The translations under genes and the position numbers were made by a program. Below are positions 62,040-64,000 of a stretch of 64,000 nt of DNA, one piece after another. Source of the stretch: Anseranas semipalmata (Eukaryota > Chordata > Aves > Anseriformes > Anseranatidae); contig VXAA01001406.1 of NCBI GenBank assembly GCA_013399115.1, forward strand, positions 256,525 through 320,524, written 5' to 3'. The first letter of the stretch is position 1. Each line of letters opens with the position of its first letter. The notes under the pieces were generated by a model that worked only from the letters and a program-made list of their open reading frames with translations, did no database searches and was not told the DNA's origin.

Positions 62040-63958
62040 CTATAGGAGAAATGACCAGATGTAAGCAATGACAATATGATTTCTAAAGAAGCAACTTTTA
62101 ATTAGAATACAAGCTGTTTTTAAGAGGTAGGTAATGAAATAGAGGTCTATAGCAGTTTTTCTCTTCTGGAAATGTTTTTTCAAATTCTTTGCTTAGGCTT
62201 TACTTAATATAAGAGAGACTCAAAAACATTAGAGATTTAAATTGTTTTGAATTTTTTTGAATATTTATTTTAGATGAATAAAAATGATTTTGCCAGTCCA
62301 TTTAAAAAGCTTGTCTTTGACATAAAACCCTACCAAATGCATTTAACCTGACAGTTTTGGCTACAAAGACAAGCAGGAAGATTCAACAGTAGCTGTGCTG
62401 GTGCCTGGAAAAAGAGTAACAGAAAGAAGAGTAAAAGACAAACACTGAAGAGGAAAGTAACTTTGGTAAACAATAAATTCAGACAATTTATATGAATAAG
62501 GAAAATGACCTGAAACTGTGTTTGAGAAATTTTTCAAGGCAGAGGAGAACTGCAAAAACGCTCCAAGAGAATTTAGCCCAAGTTAACCTAAGAAAGCAGC
62601 TCAGGATTTCCTTGTCCTATAACAGAGCTAGCTAGCATGCAAAACACAATATGCTTCTTCTGAGAGACAGCAAAACAGCCTTTCCATCGTGCATTGTATG
62701 AACTGGGGTCATTTCAGCAGTGAAAGGAAATGTATAGTTACCCACTAGTATTACAACAGTTTCTATTTCTAGAATCAATGAGAATAGTTTAAGGTTCCCA
62801 AGAAAACACGTTTAACCTTTTTAACTGAAGAAAAATGAAATAAACAAAAGATTTGCTGTACCATACATGTAAGTTTCCATCCCAACTGCTATTTCTGCCA
62901 AGAAAATAAATTCTGTCAACCTGTCATTAGGCCTAAGGAGTGCAGCCTTTCTTCGAGGAATGGAATCCGTCTGGAACAAGAGGGCAGCAATGACCCCTCT
63001 CTGCCTGTCAGCACGCCAGCTATAGCCATTAATCTTTTGTTGTAGCACCCTGTAGCCTAGTACAAAATGAAACTGAAAAGCGTTTTATTTCATTTAGAGT
63101 ACTCAGGTCAAGCATGTTAATACAGACAGCCAAGATGGACAAAGTCCATGCACGCTTCTCATTTCATACATCTAAAGGCTTTGCTGGATGTGCAGATTAC
63201 AAAAGAATGATAGGGAGAAGACATTTGTGGTGGAGATGGTACCCTCAAAAGATTAAAAAATAAGCTGCTTGGAATGTTAAAATGAATACACAAGTCAGGA
63301 GGTACAAACAACGTGGCAGAGGACATGCTAAAACAGTGGCATTATATCATATAGCATAACTGAACACAATAGATAATGAGAAGGCCTTAGTAATCATGCC
63401 AGAACCTTCAAGGAAAGCAATAAACACATCCATGATTTCAGGGGATCAGTATTTTCTGATTTGTCAGGCTTCCTCTTCAGGAAGAAGCCATAAAGCGGTA
63501 AAGTGCAGAGCTACACTGATATTTGTTCTGCCCTTCATGAACATGCAGCATCCGTGCTTGAGAGAAATGTGCTCTCATGGAACAAACTAAAATGATTTAA
63601 GGAGTTACTGCCTCCCAGGTGAGCCATGCTCACAGGCCATGTGAGCATCCTTAATGCATTCCAGTGCAAAGCCAGCCAGGCTGAGTTTGAGCCATCTTCA
63701 GCAGCAGCTGAGCACGCTGAAGTGCATTTGGCCTATTCACACAATCTGCTAGGGTGTCTGAGTTCAGGAGGTGGTAGCTTTAGCCCCAGTAATGAAAGGA
63801 AATAATGTAGAGTGGAAGACAAAAGCAACTTAAAATGTCAATGCTGTTTTTGAAGGGAGAACTTCCCTACATGAAAACATCACTAAATCCTGCTAGTCGT
63901 TACAGAGCAATGCAGGGCCATACTATTGCAGCTTTCATTCCCCGATTTATTTGGACAT
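62040..63958 (-). other. KIF6: KIF6 intron sequence upstream of the first recognised exon
   Basis: Apart from the exon-like segment at 62862-63056, no coding exon was recognised. The next upstream coiled-coil exon of KIF6 is expected beyond this point but was not seen. Confidence 0.6.
62862..63056 (-). other. Exon-like open segment upstream of the KIF6 exons
   Basis: A 195-base stretch lies between a good acceptor (TTTCATTTTGTACTAG|GC) and a possible donor (TATG|GTACAG). It is open in one frame with phase 1 at both ends, so it would splice in frame to the KIF6 exon at 62039. The frame reads YRVLQQKINGYSWRADRQRG and later LLRPNDRLTEFIFLAEIAVG. It does not resemble the KIF6 coiled coil that I would expect here, nor any family I know. 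It could be a lineage-specific cassette exon, a fragment of an unrecognised element, or chance. Confidence 0.25.
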
Positions 63959-64000
63959 TGTTGTGGTTTAACCATGGCAGGCATCTAACAGCCACTCACT
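63959..64000 (+). mobile_element. Start of an avian endogenous-retrovirus LTR, cut by the window edge
   Basis: TGTTGTGGTTTAACCATGGC, then AGGCATCTAACAGCCACTCACT, closely follows the opening of an LTR widespread in bird genomes (TGTTGTGGTTTAACCC..GGCA..CTAA..CAGCC.CTCACT, recalled from general knowledge). It begins with the expected TG. Only 42 bases are visible, so a solo LTR cannot be told from a longer provirus. Confidence 0.6.

Noticed and set aside
1..64000. tRNA, rRNA, CRISPR arrays, bacterial operons or integrons
   Set aside because: None was recognised. The window is vertebrate nuclear DNA with spliced genes.

Overview
The window looks like a bird nuclear chromosome, intron-rich and non-coding over most of its length. 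The evidence is several decayed pieces of the 3' end of CR1 LINEs (the dominant avian retroposon), a probable solo endogenous-retrovirus LTR, and a second LTR start of a type common in bird genomes at the right edge. Three vertebrate genes lie in a row, all on the minus strand: KCNK17 (2480 to about 24.5 kb), KCNK16 (29301-38609) and the C-terminal part of KIF6 (49491-62039 and beyond). The order and strand match the human 6p21.2 block KCNK17-KCNK16-KIF6. No prokaryotic or phage-like content is present.

KCNK16 (TALK-1) can be rebuilt completely: five coding exons of 213, 115, 167, 166 and 224 nt with consistent splice phases and consensus GT/AG borders, giving a 294-residue two-pore-domain K+ channel. 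KCNK17 (TALK-2) is its tandem paralogue with the same exon plan. Exons 2, 3 and 4 (115, 167 and 169 nt) are clear. Exon 1 appears to end at 24502, with the rest hidden in a 298-base assembly gap inside a CpG-rich promoter. The exon carrying the fourth membrane segment was not found, so it probably lies left of position 1. Both channels keep the GYGN and GFGD selectivity-filter motifs.

For KIF6, six C-terminal exons (85, 136, 95, 111, 90 and 107 or 154 nt) join in phase. They encode a coiled-coil segment followed by a serine/threonine-rich tail that ends in a motif strongly resembling the end of human KIF6. The motor domain lies to the right of the window.

Region by region: 1-2479, downstream side of KCNK17 exon 4; 2480-24529, KCNK17 with long introns holding CR1 pieces, C-rich runs that broke the assembly, and a probable solo LTR with a 32-bp tandem repeat; 24.5-25.0 kb, CpG-rich probable KCNK17 promoter; 25.0-29.3 kb, intergenic, with an unrecognised protein-like frame broken by three stops (26190-26789); 29.3-38.6 kb, KCNK16; 38.6-49.1 kb, intergenic with a CR1 fragment; 49.1-62.0 kb, KIF6 3' exons; 62.0-64.0 kb, upstream KIF6 intron with an unexplained exon-like open segment and the start of an LTR at the edge.

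The two channels would make alkaline-activated background K+ currents. KIF6 is a kinesin motor and is only a neighbour, not a functional partner as far as the sequence shows. No clearly novel system was found. The best leads are the broken protein-like frame, the symmetrical exon-like segment upstream of the KIF6 exons, and the missing last exon of KCNK17.
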